Shown here: piece after piece, positions 26,231-34,618 of the stretch
Numbering within the stretch: position 1 is the first letter of the stretch
Layout: every line of letters begins with the position of its first letter
From: Solirubrobacter deserti
GTDB taxonomy: Bacteria > Actinomycetota > Thermoleophilia > Solirubrobacterales > Solirubrobacteraceae
Direction: 5' to 3'
NCBI RefSeq assembly: GCF_003344625.1
Contig: NZ_QPKJ02000007.1
Span: 315,828 to 379,827 of the forward strand
Length of the DNA: 64,000 nt
Made by a program: the position numbers and the translations under genes
The notes under the pieces: generated by a model
Databases searched by the model: none
The model's input: only the letters and a program-made list of their open reading frames with translations
Told to the model about the DNA's origin: nothing

Positions 26231-27463
26231 CTACGCGGGCGGCGGGAAGGCGCGCGCCAGCTCGAGGACCTCGCCGCGGATGCGCTCCAGCGTCGCCTCG
26301 TCCCGCGCCCGGACGCCCTCGTCGATCCAGCGCGCGAGCTCCGGCATGTGGTCGGGCGCGAGGCCGCGGGTGGTGATCGCGGGCGTGCCCAGGCGGATGC
26401 CGGACGGGTCCAGCGGCGGGCGCGGGTCGAACGGGACCGCGTTGTAGTTGCAGACCAGGCCCGCCCGCTCGAGCGCCTCCGCGGCGGCACGCCCGGGCAC
26501 ACCGGTCGCGGACAGGTCGACGAGCAGCAGGTGGTTGTCGGTGCCGCCGGAGACGAGGTCGTACCCGCGCTCGAGCAGCGCATCGGCCAGCGCCACCGCG
26601 TTGGCGACGATGGCGTGCGCGTACTCGGCGAAGGCGGGCTGCGCGGCCTCGTGCAGCGCGACCGCGATCGCGGCCGTCGTGTGATCGTGCGGGCCGCCTT
26701 GGAGGCCGGGGAAGACGGCGCGGTCGAGCGCGGACGCGTGCTCGGCGCCCGACAGCAGCATCGCCCCGCGCGGGCCGCGGAGGGTCTTGTGGGTGGTGGT
26801 CGCGATCGCGTCGGCGTGGCCGACCGGGGAGGGGTGGGCCCCGCCCGCGATCAGGCCGGCGATGTGCGCGACGTCGGCCGCCAGCATGGCGCCGACCTCC
26901 TGCGCGATCGCGGCGAAGCCGGCGAAGTCGATCGTGCGCGGGATCGCCGTGCCGCCGCACCAGATCAGCTTCGCCCGCTCACGCCGGGCGAGCGCGCGCA
27001 CCTCGTCGAGGTCGATCACGCCCGTGTCGCGGCGCACGCCGTAGCGGACCGACCGGAACCAGCGGCCGGTGACGGACACGCCCCAGCCGTGCGTGAGGTG
27101 CCCGCCGGCGTCGAGCGCCATCCCCAAGACCGTGTCGCCCGGCTCCAGGAAGGCCGCGTAGACGGCGAGGTTCGCGGGCGCGCCGGAGAGCGGCTGGACG
27201 TTCGCGTGCTCGACGCCGAACAGCTCGCGTGCGCGCTGCGTCGCCACCTCCTCGATCCCGTCGACGACCGCGTTGCCCTGGTAGTAGCGCTTGGACGGGT
27301 AGCCCTCCGAGTACTTGTTGGTGAGCACCGACCCCGTCGCGGCGAGCACCGCGGGCGAGACGTGGTTCTCGGACGCGATCAGGCACAGCGTGTCGTGCTG
27401 GCGCGCCTGCTCGGCGGCGATCAACTCGGCGACCTGCGGATCGACGGTGGCGAGGGAGTGCAT
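26231..27463 (-). CDS. glyA: Serine hydroxymethyltransferase
   Basis: 410 residues, normal length. A PLP enzyme converting serine and THF to glycine and 5,10-methylene-THF in the cytosol. Landmarks are IASENHVSPAVL, LTNKYSEGYPSKRYYQG, LSGAPANLAVY and the PLP lysine in TTTHKTLRGPRG. In homologues the glycine of SGAPANLA is usually SGSQAN, a small change near PLP. ATG 27463 is chosen because GGAGG lies five bases upstream; GTG 27469 would start inside that site. A ZTP riboswitch occupies the leader, linking expression to folate/purine status. Confidence 0.95.
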   Translation of the reverse strand: MHSLATVDPQVAELIAAEQARQHDTLCLIASENHVSPAVLAATGSVLTNKYSEGYPSKRYYQGNAVVDGIEEVATQRARELFGVEHANVQPLSGAPANLAVYAAFLEPGDTVLGMALDAGGHLTHGWGVSVTGRWFRSVRYGVRRDTGVIDLDEVRALARRERAKLIWCGGTAIPRTIDFAGFAAIAQEVGAMLAADVAHIAGLIAGGAHPSPVGHADAIATTTHKTLRGPRGAMLLSGAEHASALDRAVFPGLQGGPHDHTTAAIAVALHEAAQPAFAEYAHAIVANAVALADALLERGYDLVSGGTDNHLLLVDLSATGVPGRAAAEALERAGLVCNYNAVPFDPRPPLDPSGIRLGTPAITTRGLAPDHMPELARWIDEGVRARDEATLERIRGEVLELARAFPPPA

Positions 27464-27485
27464 GGGCACCTCCGAAGCTCGGATT

Positions 27486-27570
27486 CGATGCCCAGGCGCG
27501 CGGCGGCTCAGGGGCGCGCCGCTTCCCGGTGGTCAGTTCCACCCGAGGCGCCAGTCACGACGCGCGTCGG
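27486..27570 (-). promoter_or_regulatory. ZTP (pfl) riboswitch controlling glyA
   Basis: On the minus strand: GCGCGTCGTGACTGGCGCC, GGGTGGAACTGACCACCGGG, AAGCGGCGCGC, a short linker, then CCGCCGCGCGCCTGGGCATC. These are the two conserved domains of the ZTP aptamer, including GACTGGC, the GTGGA-ACC helix, CCGGGAAGC and the CCTGGGCA of the second domain. Folate and purine genes including glyA are established ZTP targets. The base run TGGGCA can alternatively pair with TGCCCA around the glyA start codon. Confidence 0.92.
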
Positions 27571-27592
27571 CGAAGCTACCACCCTGACCCTA

Positions 27593-27609
27593 TGTAGATC
27601 AGCTACAGT
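27593..27609 (+). promoter_or_regulatory. PadR operator overlapping a leaderless -10
   Basis: The inverted repeat TGTAG-ATCAG-CTACA (27593-27607) overlaps TACAGT (27604-27609), which ends six bases before the padR ATG. PadR-family operators commonly have an ATGTA/TACAT core, so autorepression is likely. The site also lies in the upstream region of the divergent glyA leader. Confidence 0.6.
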
Positions 27610-27615
27610 GCTCGC

Positions 27616-27918
27616 ATGCGACTGTCGGTACAGACGCTCCGCATCCTGCAGCTGTTCGCGCAGGACCCGAGCGAGCCGCGCTACGGGCTCGAGGTCATGG
27701 ACTACACGGGCCTGCAGAGCGGGACGGTGTACCCCGCGCTGCACCGGCTCGAGGCCAACGGCTGGCTGGTCAGCCGCGAGGAGGAGGTGGACGCGTCGGC
27801 GGCGGGCCGTCCGGCGCGCCGCCTGTATCACCTGACGCCGGACGGGCTGGCGGGAGCGCGCGCGGCGCTCGAGCCGTTCCAGGCCCCGCAGCCGGTGCTG
27901 AAAGCGAGGCTCGCATGA
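27616..27918 (+). CDS. PadR family transcriptional regulator
   Basis: 100 residues, a typical short PadR: winged helix (RLSVQTLRILQLFAQDP, YGLEVMDYTGLQSGTVYPAL then HRLEANGWLV) and the wing GRPARRLYHLTPDG, with a reduced C-terminal helix. It binds DNA as a dimer and usually represses its own gene and a linked membrane gene. The ATG appears leaderless, with a palindrome over the -10. The stop overlaps the ATG of the next gene (ATGA). Confidence 0.9.
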   Translation: MRLSVQTLRILQLFAQDPSEPRYGLEVMDYTGLQSGTVYPALHRLEANGWLVSREEEVDASAAGRPARRLYHLTPDGLAGARAALEPFQAPQPVLKARLA

Positions 27919-28449
27919 TCGAGTACCTGCTCGCCCGCGCGCTCACGCGCCTGCCGGACGCGCTGCGGGAGCGCTACGCCGCCGAGTGGCGCGCCGATCG
28001 CGCGGCGCTGAGCGGGCGCCGGCTCGCGACCCTGCGCTGGGCGGTCGGCCTGCAGCGCGCCTCGCGCGAGCTCAGCGGCGAGGGCCGTTACGCGTGGCTC
28101 CCGCGGCCGGCGTTCGACGCGCTCGCGTTCGGGCTGGCGTACTACGCCGCCTACGCGCTCCGGTTCGAGGGCGACGTGCCCTCCGCCTACCGGGACCTGC
28201 TGGTGCAGACGCTGCCGTTCGCGGTCATCGGCGGCACGGCGTGCATGGCGCTGACCGGCAACTACGCGCCCCGGGGTGCCGGCGCGCTGCAGGTCGTCAA
28301 GGGCGTGATGCTCGCCACCCTGGCCCTGATCGCCTACACGGCGCTCGTGCAGCCCACCCTGGTCCTCACCGCCCGCGGCCTGGCCGTCCTGACCGTCCCC
28401 GCCGGCGTCTGCCTGCTGTTCGCGACGACGGCGGGCGCGACGATGCTGC

Positions 28450-29415
<966 letters not shown>

Positions 29416-29461
29416 GGACCGAGCGTGCCAGCGGGCACGGGCGCGAAGAAGAGGCGCCGCG

Positions 29462-29486
29462 ATCCAGGGATCAGCGATCCGCGGCT
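29462..29486 (-). promoter_or_regulatory. Putative operator of the XRE regulator, upstream of the SDR gene
   Basis: 25 bases matching 22 of 25 with the site at 30351-30375. The core is a perfect palindrome GGATC-AGC-GATCC preceded by ATCCAGGGAT. It starts 47 bases before the SDR ATG and covers the XRE stop codon. Confidence 0.7.
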
Positions 29487-30319
29487 GCGAAGCGCTGATT
29501 GCCGATCACCGACAGCAGCCGCAGCTTGTCCGCGTCCTCGCTGCCGGGCGTGGCGGTGTAGACGAGCAGGATCTGGCCCTCGTCGGCGGCGATCAGGTGC
29601 TGGCAGTGCAGCGTGATGACGCCGATCCGCGGGTGGACCATCCGCTTGCGGTCGCTGAGCCGGATCGCGACCTCGTGCTGGCTCCACAGCTCAGCGAACT
29701 CCGGGCTGATGCGCAGCAGCTCGTCGACGATCTCCCGCGCGCGCGGGTCGTCGGGATCGCGCGCGAGCACGGCGCGCGTGCCCGCGACGTACGCCCGCGT
29801 GTGCCGGGGCCGGTCCTCCTCCGGATAGATCTCGCGCTCGCGCGGGTCGGTGAACCAGCGGTACAGCACGCTGCGCGCCGGGCCGGTGTGGCGCGTCTGC
29901 TCGCCCACGAGCGCGACGGCGAGCTCGTTCTGCGCGAGCGTGTCGCCGAGGTCCGACATCACCTGGGCGGGCGTGTCCAGCCGGTCGAGCACCCGCATCA
30001 GCGCCGGGTTGACGTGATCGGTGCGGCGCGCCCGCGGCGACGGCGTGTGACCCGCCAGGCGGAACAGATGGTCGCGCTCGTCCTGCGTGAGCCGCAGGGC
30101 GCGGGCGATCGAGGCCAGCATCGGCTCCGACGGCTGCGGCCCGCGCTGCTGCTCGAGCCGGCTGTAGTAGTCCGTCGACATGTGCGCCAGCAGCGCGACC
30201 TCCTCACGCCGTAGCCCTTTCGTCCGGCGCCGCGGCCCGGCGTCGAGCCCCACGTCGTCGGGAAGCAGCGCCTCACGGCGGCGGCGCAGGAAGTCGGCGA
30301 GCTGCGGACGGTCCATCAC
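29471..30319 (-). CDS. XRE-family regulator with MmyB-like ligand-binding domain
   Basis: 282 residues. The N-terminal HTH ([18 protein letters not shown] start, [20 protein letters not shown] then SRLEQQRG) is typical of XRE proteins. Residues 105-270 form the MmyB-like domain ([34 protein letters not shown]), which binds fatty-acid-like or other small hydrophobic ligands in known structures. ATG at 30319 or 30316. Such regulators typically control an adjacent oxidoreductase, here the SDR downstream. Matching palindromes precede both genes. Confidence 0.92.
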   Translation of the reverse strand: MMDRPQLADFLRRRREALLPDDVGLDAGPRRRTKGLRREEVALLAHMSTDYYSRLEQQRGPQPSEPMLASIARALRLTQDERDHLFRLAGHTPSPRARRTDHVNPALMRVLDRLDTPAQVMSDLGDTLAQNELAVALVGEQTRHTGPARSVLYRWFTDPREREIYPEEDRPRHTRAYVAGTRAVLARDPDDPRAREIVDELLRISPEFAELWSQHEVAIRLSDRKRMVHPRIGVITLHCQHLIAADEGQILLVYTATPGSEDADKLRLLSVIGNQRFAAADR

Positions 30320-30350
30320 GCCGCCCAGTATCGGACGGGACGCTCCGGCT

Positions 30351-30375
30351 ATCCAGGGATCGCCGATCCGTGGCT
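30351..30375 (-). promoter_or_regulatory. Putative autoregulatory operator of the XRE gene
   Basis: Second copy of the 25-base site (palindrome GGATC-GCC-GATCC), starting 32 bases before the XRE start. It touches the stop codon of the upstream gene at 30375-30377. Orientation is the same as the copy before the SDR. Confidence 0.7.
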
Positions 30376-30956
30376 CAGGCGACGTGCAGGACGCCGGCGT
30401 CGGCGACCTCGCGCACGCGGCTCCCGTCCGGCGTCAGCGTGATGCGCGTCCAGACCGTCGAGACGAAGCCGGGTCCGAAGCGCGGCGCGCCGGAGGCCGT
30501 CGAGCGGACCCACATGACGTCCGGCTCATCGGGATGCGCGAGGACCGCGTCCGTCCGGCTTTCCGCGCGCAGCTGCCGGTCGGCGGCCCGCAGCACGCGG
30601 ATGTAGACCTTCGCCCCGAGCCGGTGCCTGCCGTAGACGGCGGCGAAGTCGTCGCTGAGCAGCGTGCGCAGCGCGTGCCAGTCCTTGGCCTCGCTGAGCT
30701 CGTCCATGCGGTCGATCACCGGCGCGTCGGCGGGCGCGGCGCCCTCCGGCGGCCCGACCCTCGGATCGACCGCCTTCAGCAGCCGCTTGCGGGCGCCCGC
30801 CGGCGCCAGCACCTGGCAGTAGACCTGCTGGGCCACGAGGATTCCGGCGACCACCAGGATCGGCGCCCACAGCGGTGCGCCGAGCGCGTCCATGACGCCG
30901 AACACGAGCAGCGTGAGGGCGACGCTGCAGACGATCACGATCAGTTGGAGCTTCAT
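30375..30956 (-). CDS. Membrane-anchored protein with a SnoaL/TIM44-like domain
   Basis: 193 residues. Two N-terminal hydrophobic segments (about 4-22, 29-46: LIVIVCSVALTLLVFGV, APILVVAGILVAQQV) are followed by a cytoplasmic domain with the pattern of NTF2-like folds (DWHALRTLLSDDFAAVYG, VWTRITLTPDGSRVREV). The ATG at 30956 has a weak ribosome site. Function unknown. It runs divergently from an NTF2-like gene. Confidence 0.68.
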   Translation of the reverse strand: MKLQLIVIVCSVALTLLVFGVMDALGAPLWAPILVVAGILVAQQVYCQVLAPAGARKRLLKAVDPRVGPPEGAAPADAPVIDRMDELSEAKDWHALRTLLSDDFAAVYGRHRLGAKVYIRVLRAADRQLRAESRTDAVLAHPDEPDVMWVRSTASGAPRFGPGFVSTVWTRITLTPDGSRVREVADAGVLHVA

Positions 30957-31021
30957 GAGCGCGCGGGAGCCTATGCGAGCCGTCACGCGCGCGCGACCAT
31001 CCGTTCGGCCAGTTCGGGCCG

Positions 31022-31027
31022 TACGCT
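31022..31027 (+). promoter_or_regulatory. Putative leaderless -10 box
   Basis: TACGCT ends seven bases before the ATG at 31035, again without a Shine-Dalgarno sequence. Confidence 0.4.
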
Positions 31028-31034
31028 CCCGCGC

Positions 31035-31409
31035 ATGGAGATGCATCCCGCCATGGCCGGCCACCTGCGCGCCGTCACCCAGGACGCGGCCGCGCTGCGC
31101 GACGTGTGGGCGCCGGACGGCGTGCTCGAGTTCCCGTACGCGACCGCGGACATGACGGCGCGGATCGAGGGCGTCGACGCGCTGATCGCGTTCTTCGACG
31201 GGCCGCGCCGCTGGGGCGATTGGCGCTTCGAAGTGGTCGATGCCGTCGAGGACTCCGCTCGGCGCCTGGTCGTCGCGGAGATCCACGCCGAGGCGATCTG
31301 GGTGCAGACCGGACGGTCGTACGTGCAGGACTATGTGATCTGGATGGCGCTTGACGAGGACGGGCGAATCCGGTCCTGGCGCGAGTACTGGGACAAGTCG
31401 CGCGTCTAG
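31035..31409 (+). CDS. Nuclear transport factor 2-like (SnoaL/ketosteroid isomerase) protein
   Basis: 124 residues forming one NTF2-like cone: MHPAMAGHLRAVTQDAAALR, DGVLEFPYA, GVDALIAFF, then strands ending IRSWREYWDKSRV. Members are small hydrolases, isomerases or binding proteins; the catalytic residues cannot be assigned. The start appears leaderless. Its TAG at 31407 overlaps by four bases the stop of a tiny membrane-peptide gene on the other strand. Confidence 0.82.
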   Translation: MEMHPAMAGHLRAVTQDAAALRDVWAPDGVLEFPYATADMTARIEGVDALIAFFDGPRRWGDWRFEVVDAVEDSARRLVVAEIHAEAIWVQTGRSYVQDYVIWMALDEDGRIRSWREYWDKSRV

Positions 31410-31495
31410 CGCCTTCGCGCGAGCAGCACCACCGTCACGACGATCGCGATCAAGATGAGCAGGATCAAGAGCTCGAGTGGCCCGAAGTTCGGCAT
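31406..31495 (-). CDS. TatA-N-terminus-like 29-residue membrane peptide
   Basis: MPNFGPLELLILLILIAIVV then TVVLLARRR and TAG. The opening FGPLELLILL is the hallmark of TatA/TatE transmembrane helices, but the amphipathic helix and tail of a real TatA are absent. It would insert as a single helix with a basic cytoplasmic end. AGGAA lies 14 bases upstream. The conservation of residue pattern in so short a frame argues that it is real; a Tat role is only inference. Confidence 0.6.
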   Translation of the reverse strand: MPNFGPLELLILLILIAIVVTVVLLARRR

Positions 31496-31569
31496 GGCGC
31501 GGAGCGTAGTTCCTGAGCACTTTGAACGCGCCGGCTCATCGTCCGCCTCGGGTTGCCAGACTCTTTGCC

Positions 31570-32943
31570 GTGGAGCGCGCGGATGCGCAGCGCACGCGCG
31601 TGCGCATCGTGGAGGCGAGCCGGCGGCTGCTGGAGCAGTCGCCCGCGGCGCCCGTGGCCGACGTCGCGGCGGCGGCCGGCGTGTCGCGCTCGACCCTGTA
31701 CCGGCACTTCCCGGACCGGGAGAGCCTGCTGCGCGCGGTGCAGGCGCACCGGCCCCGGGACGCCGGCGAGACGACTGAGCGGTCGCTGCCGCCCGGGCAC
31801 CTGGGGCGTGAGCGGCCCGTCCCGCTCGAGGGGATCCACGTGTTCGACGTGGTGGCGCCGCCGGTGCTGCCGGAACAGCTCGTCGCCGAGGCGCAGCGGA
31901 TCGCCGACGTCCCGCTGGCGCTGTACGTGCTCGACATAGACGGGTCGCACCTGCTGCGCGTGGCCGGGCCCGACCGGCTGCCGGAGCGGATCGCGGCGCC
32001 GCTGGCCGTCGGGCCGGAGCTCGACTCGGACGGGCTGTCGCAGCTGCGCGCCGTGCTCGCCGACCGGCCCGGGATCGAAGTCGTGCCGTTGTGGCTGCGC
32101 GGGCGCGCGACGGGCGTGATGCTGACGCTGGGCCGGCCGCGGCGCCCGCTCGCCGAGATCGCGCGCCAGGCGGCGGCCGCGATCACGCTCGCCGACCGCT
32201 ACACGGACACGTTCGCGCGCGGGCAGCGGCGCAAGCAGCCGACAGCGGCGGCGGAGATCCAGCAGAGCCTGCTCCCGCCCCGGATCTCGCGCATCTCCGG
32301 CGGCGAGGTGGCGGGCAACGTTCTGCCGAGCTACGAGGTCGCCGGCGACTGGTTCGACATCGTGGAGAACCTTGACGGCGTGTGGCTCACGCTCGCGGAC
32401 GGGCTCGGGCCGAGCACCCGCGCCGCCGCGAGCAGCGCGGTGGCGCTCGGCGCGCTGCGGGCCAGCCGGCGCAGCGGTGGTACGCCGCAGGACGCGCTGA
32501 TGCTGATGCACCGGACGCTGCGGGAGATGCCCGGCCCGGCGGAGGAGATGACCGCGATCGTCGCCCGCTGGGACCCGGCGACGTTCCAGCTCGAGCTGGT
32601 CAACTGCGGTCATGCGCCGCCGCTGGTGGTCCGCGCCGACCGGACCGTCGAGACGCTCAAGCTGCCCGTGCGGCGCGGGCTCGGCGGCCGCGCCAGCCCG
32701 CGCCCGTCCGAGTTCGTCACCACGCTCAGCCCGGGCGAGCGGCTGGTGCTCTTCTCCGACGGCGTGGTCGCCGACGGGGCGGGCCAGGCGGGCTTGAGCT
32801 ACGACGACGTGGCGGAGGCGGCGCTGCGCTCCGAGCGCGGCTCGGCCGCCGACACCGTGCGGCAGGTCCATCGCGCGGTGCTTGAAGCCAGCGGGTCGGA
32901 TCTGCGCGACGACGCGACCGTCGTCTGCCTCGCCGCCGAGTGA
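31570..32943 (+). CDS. TetR-type HTH fused to a SpoIIE-like PP2C phosphatase
   Basis: 457 residues from GTG 31570 (TTG 31522 possible). Residues 8-55 are a TetR DNA-binding domain: RVRIVEASRRLLEQ, VADVAAAAGVSRSTLYRHF, PDRESLLRAV. Residues 85-215 look GAF-like (ALYVLDIDGSHLLRVAG). Residues 230-455 are a SpoIIE/RsbU phosphatase: AEIQQSLLPP, GDWFDIV, LADGLGPSTRAA, LFSDGVVADGAG, RDDATVVCL, with the metal aspartates in place. RsbU-type phosphatases dephosphorylate anti-anti-sigma factors. A TetR head is unusual for them. A SigB/F-type sigma gene lies just downstream. Confidence 0.85.
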   Translation: MERADAQRTRVRIVEASRRLLEQSPAAPVADVAAAAGVSRSTLYRHFPDRESLLRAVQAHRPRDAGETTERSLPPGHLGRERPVPLEGIHVFDVVAPPVLPEQLVAEAQRIADVPLALYVLDIDGSHLLRVAGPDRLPERIAAPLAVGPELDSDGLSQLRAVLADRPGIEVVPLWLRGRATGVMLTLGRPRRPLAEIARQAAAAITLADRYTDTFARGQRRKQPTAAAEIQQSLLPPRISRISGGEVAGNVLPSYEVAGDWFDIVENLDGVWLTLADGLGPSTRAAASSAVALGALRASRRSGGTPQDALMLMHRTLREMPGPAEEMTAIVARWDPATFQLELVNCGHAPPLVVRADRTVETLKLPVRRGLGGRASPRPSEFVTTLSPGERLVLFSDGVVADGAGQAGLSYDDVAEAALRSERGSAADTVRQVHRAVLEASGSDLRDDATVVCLAAE

Positions 32944-33025
32944 CGCGTCCCGCCGCCGGGACACTTCGTACCGAAATCTGTCCCATCTCCCGTCAAGTTG
33001 TCCCGCGACCGGGTACGGGTTGCGC

Positions 33026-33181
33026 ATGGGGGACATGGAGCAGGACGAGCCCGGGCGCGTGCGCCTGCGCGCGTACGTCGTCGAGGAGGCGGCGGGAACG
33101 CTGACGATCCCGGTGCGCCGGGAGGAGATCCGCGTCGAGCGCGAGCCGGCCGCGGGCGCCGAGGACGACGAGCAACGTTGA
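33026..33181 (+). CDS. Mini DUF2382 (YsnF/AvaK-type) protein
   Basis: 51 residues. RLRAYVVEEAAGTLTIPVRR then EEIRVEREPA is the core repeat of DUF2382, normally the C-terminal part of stress proteins with a PRC barrel. Only one unit is present. ATG at 33026. The TGA overlaps the TTG start of the sigma factor (TTGA), so the two are probably cotranslated; a regulatory partner of the sigma factor is possible. Confidence 0.65.
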   Translation: MGDMEQDEPGRVRLRAYVVEEAAGTLTIPVRREEIRVEREPAAGAEDDEQR

Positions 33182-33918
33182 GGACCGCGACCGTTCGACA
33201 AGCCGAGGAGCAGGCGCTGTTCGCGCGGCTCGCGCGCGAGAACACGCCGGCGGCCCGCGCGGCGGTCGTCGAGCGCTTCATGCCGCTCGCCCGCCAGATC
33301 GCGCGCCGCTACAGCCGCGGGCTCGACCTCGAGGACTTCGAGCAGATCGCCGCCGTCGGGCTGGTGAAGGCGATCGACCGCTTCGACCCCGAACGCGGGC
33401 TCGCCTTCACCTCGTTCGCCGTCCCGACGATCGCGGGCGAGATCAAGCGCTACCTGCGCGACCACGCGTGGTCCGTGCGCGTCCCGCGCGACCTGCAGGA
33501 GACCTACATCCGGCTCGACCGCGCGACCGCGGACCTGACGCCCGAGCTCGGCCGGGCGCCTACCGCGGCCGAGCTGGCCGAGCGGGTCGGCAGCACGGTC
33601 GAGCTCGTCCTCGAGGCCCGTCAGGCCGTGACCGCCCGCCGCGCCGTCTCGCTCGACCAGCCCACGCCGGGCGAGGAGACGATCGGGACGCTCGTCGGCA
33701 CCGAGGAGGCGGGCTTCGAGGCCGCCGAGCGGTCCGCGCTGCTGGACGCGCTGCTGCGCGACCTCACCGACCGTGAGCGCCGCATCCTGCACCTGCGCTT
33801 CGCCGAGGACCTCACGCAGACGGAGATCGGCGAGCGCGTCGGGCTCTCGCAGGTGCAGGTCTCACGGCTGATCCGTCAGGCCATCACGCGGCTGCAGAAG
33901 AGCGCGGCCGAGAACTAG
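33178..33918 (+). CDS. SigB/SigF/SigG-family sigma factor
   Basis: 246 residues from TTG 33178 (TTGA overlap). Region 2 is visible as RFMPLARQIARRYSRGLDLE, DFEQIAAVGLVKAIDRFDPE and AFTSFAVPTIAGEIKRYLRD; region 3 begins LGRAPTAAELAERVG; region 4 ends TEREIGERVGLSQVQVSRLI-like (TDRERRILHLRFAEDLTQTE). Such factors direct general stress or differentiation regulons. No anti-sigma (RsbW) or anti-anti-sigma (RsbV) gene is in the neighbourhood, so partners must be elsewhere. The TetR-PP2C fusion upstream is the likely input. Confidence 0.93.
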   Translation: MRTATVRQAEEQALFARLARENTPAARAAVVERFMPLARQIARRYSRGLDLEDFEQIAAVGLVKAIDRFDPERGLAFTSFAVPTIAGEIKRYLRDHAWSVRVPRDLQETYIRLDRATADLTPELGRAPTAAELAERVGSTVELVLEARQAVTARRAVSLDQPTPGEETIGTLVGTEEAGFEAAERSALLDALLRDLTDRERRILHLRFAEDLTQTEIGERVGLSQVQVSRLIRQAITRLQKSAAEN

Positions 33919-34322
33919 AACGAGCGCCAGCTGCCACGGCTCAGGAAGAAGCCGTGGCTGCCGTTGCGGCACGTGAGGCCCTTCTCGGTCGAAGTGCAGC
34001 GCAGCCGGCCGAACGTGCGCGACTGGCCGTAGCGCAGCACCTTCGCGCTGCGCTCACTCGCGGCCGGGCCGACGTCCCCGGCGCACACGATCGGCGTCGC
34101 CCGGCCCGAGCGGGTGAGCGCGACGCGCGTGTCCGAGTACGCGCCCGCGCCGCCGCAGTCGCGCTTGGCCGGCTTGGGCCGCAGCCCGGACTTGATCTCG
34201 CACTCGACGCGCGAGCTCGAGCCGTCGCAGACGATGTTGCCGGACGGGGTCTTGAAGTACGCGCCGTGCGCGGCGCCGGTGAGAGCCGCGAACAGCGCGG
34301 CGGTGAGAACGAGGAGGCGCAT
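33915..34322 (-). CDS. Secreted DUF6636-like protein
   Basis: 135 residues from ATG 34322. Signal peptide MRLLVLTAALFAALTGAAHG. The mature part has six cysteines in a regular pattern (PSGNIVCDG, VECEIKSG, RDCGGAG, PIVCAGD, LRCTSTEKGLTCRNGSHGFF), as in DUF6636 proteins of actinobacteria, probably three disulfides. Function unknown. Convergent with the sigma gene, overlapping by four bases. Confidence 0.72.
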   Translation of the reverse strand: MRLLVLTAALFAALTGAAHGAYFKTPSGNIVCDGSSSRVECEIKSGLRPKPAKRDCGGAGAYSDTRVALTRSGRATPIVCAGDVGPAASERSAKVLRYGQSRTFGRLRCTSTEKGLTCRNGSHGFFLSRGSWRSF

Positions 34323-34409
34323 GTCGAGGCGCGAGGCTACGGGCCGCGCGGTCGCGTGCCCACCGCCCCTAGGTGTTGTGCGCACCACCCGCATGAGCCG
34401 GCTGGGCCT

Positions 34410-34415
34410 GGGTAT
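34410..34415 (+). promoter_or_regulatory. GGGTAT box upstream of csbD (possible SigB-type -10)
   Basis: GGGTAT matches the -10 of SigB/SigF promoters and lies 35 bases before the csbD ATG. A clear GTTT-type -35 at the right distance is not seen, so this is weak. Confidence 0.3.
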
Positions 34416-34450
34416 GACCACCCTGTCGAGATTCAGCGAAAGGAGCCCCC

Positions 34451-34618
34451 ATGGGTGACGGCACGGCAGACAAGCTGAAGGGTCACGCGAAAGAGGCCAC
34501 GGGCGAGGTGACCGGCGACGACGAGCTCAAGCGTGAGGGCAAGGTCGATCGCACGTCCGGCACGGTCAAGGACAAGGTCGGCGACGCCGCCGACAAGGTC
34601 AAGGACACGCTCAAGTAG
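34451..34618 (+). CDS. csbD: CsbD family stress protein
   Basis: 55 residues: TADKLKGHAKEATGEVTGDD then ELKREGKVDR, SGTVKDKVGDAADKVKDTLK. This is a canonical CsbD, a small, very hydrophilic helical protein induced by general stress sigma factors in other bacteria; its molecular role is unknown. AGGAG lies five bases before the ATG at 34451. It is downstream of a SigB-family gene and has a GGGTAT box. The stop overlaps the convergent pgeF stop region by eight bases. Confidence 0.9.
   Translation: MGDGTADKLKGHAKEATGEVTGDDELKREGKVDRTSGTVKDKVGDAADKVKDTLK

Noticed and set aside
33000..33025. SigB-type promoter before the DUF2382 gene (GGGTAC)
   Set aside because: No acceptable -35 at proper distance; the match is short and GC-rich DNA gives many of these.
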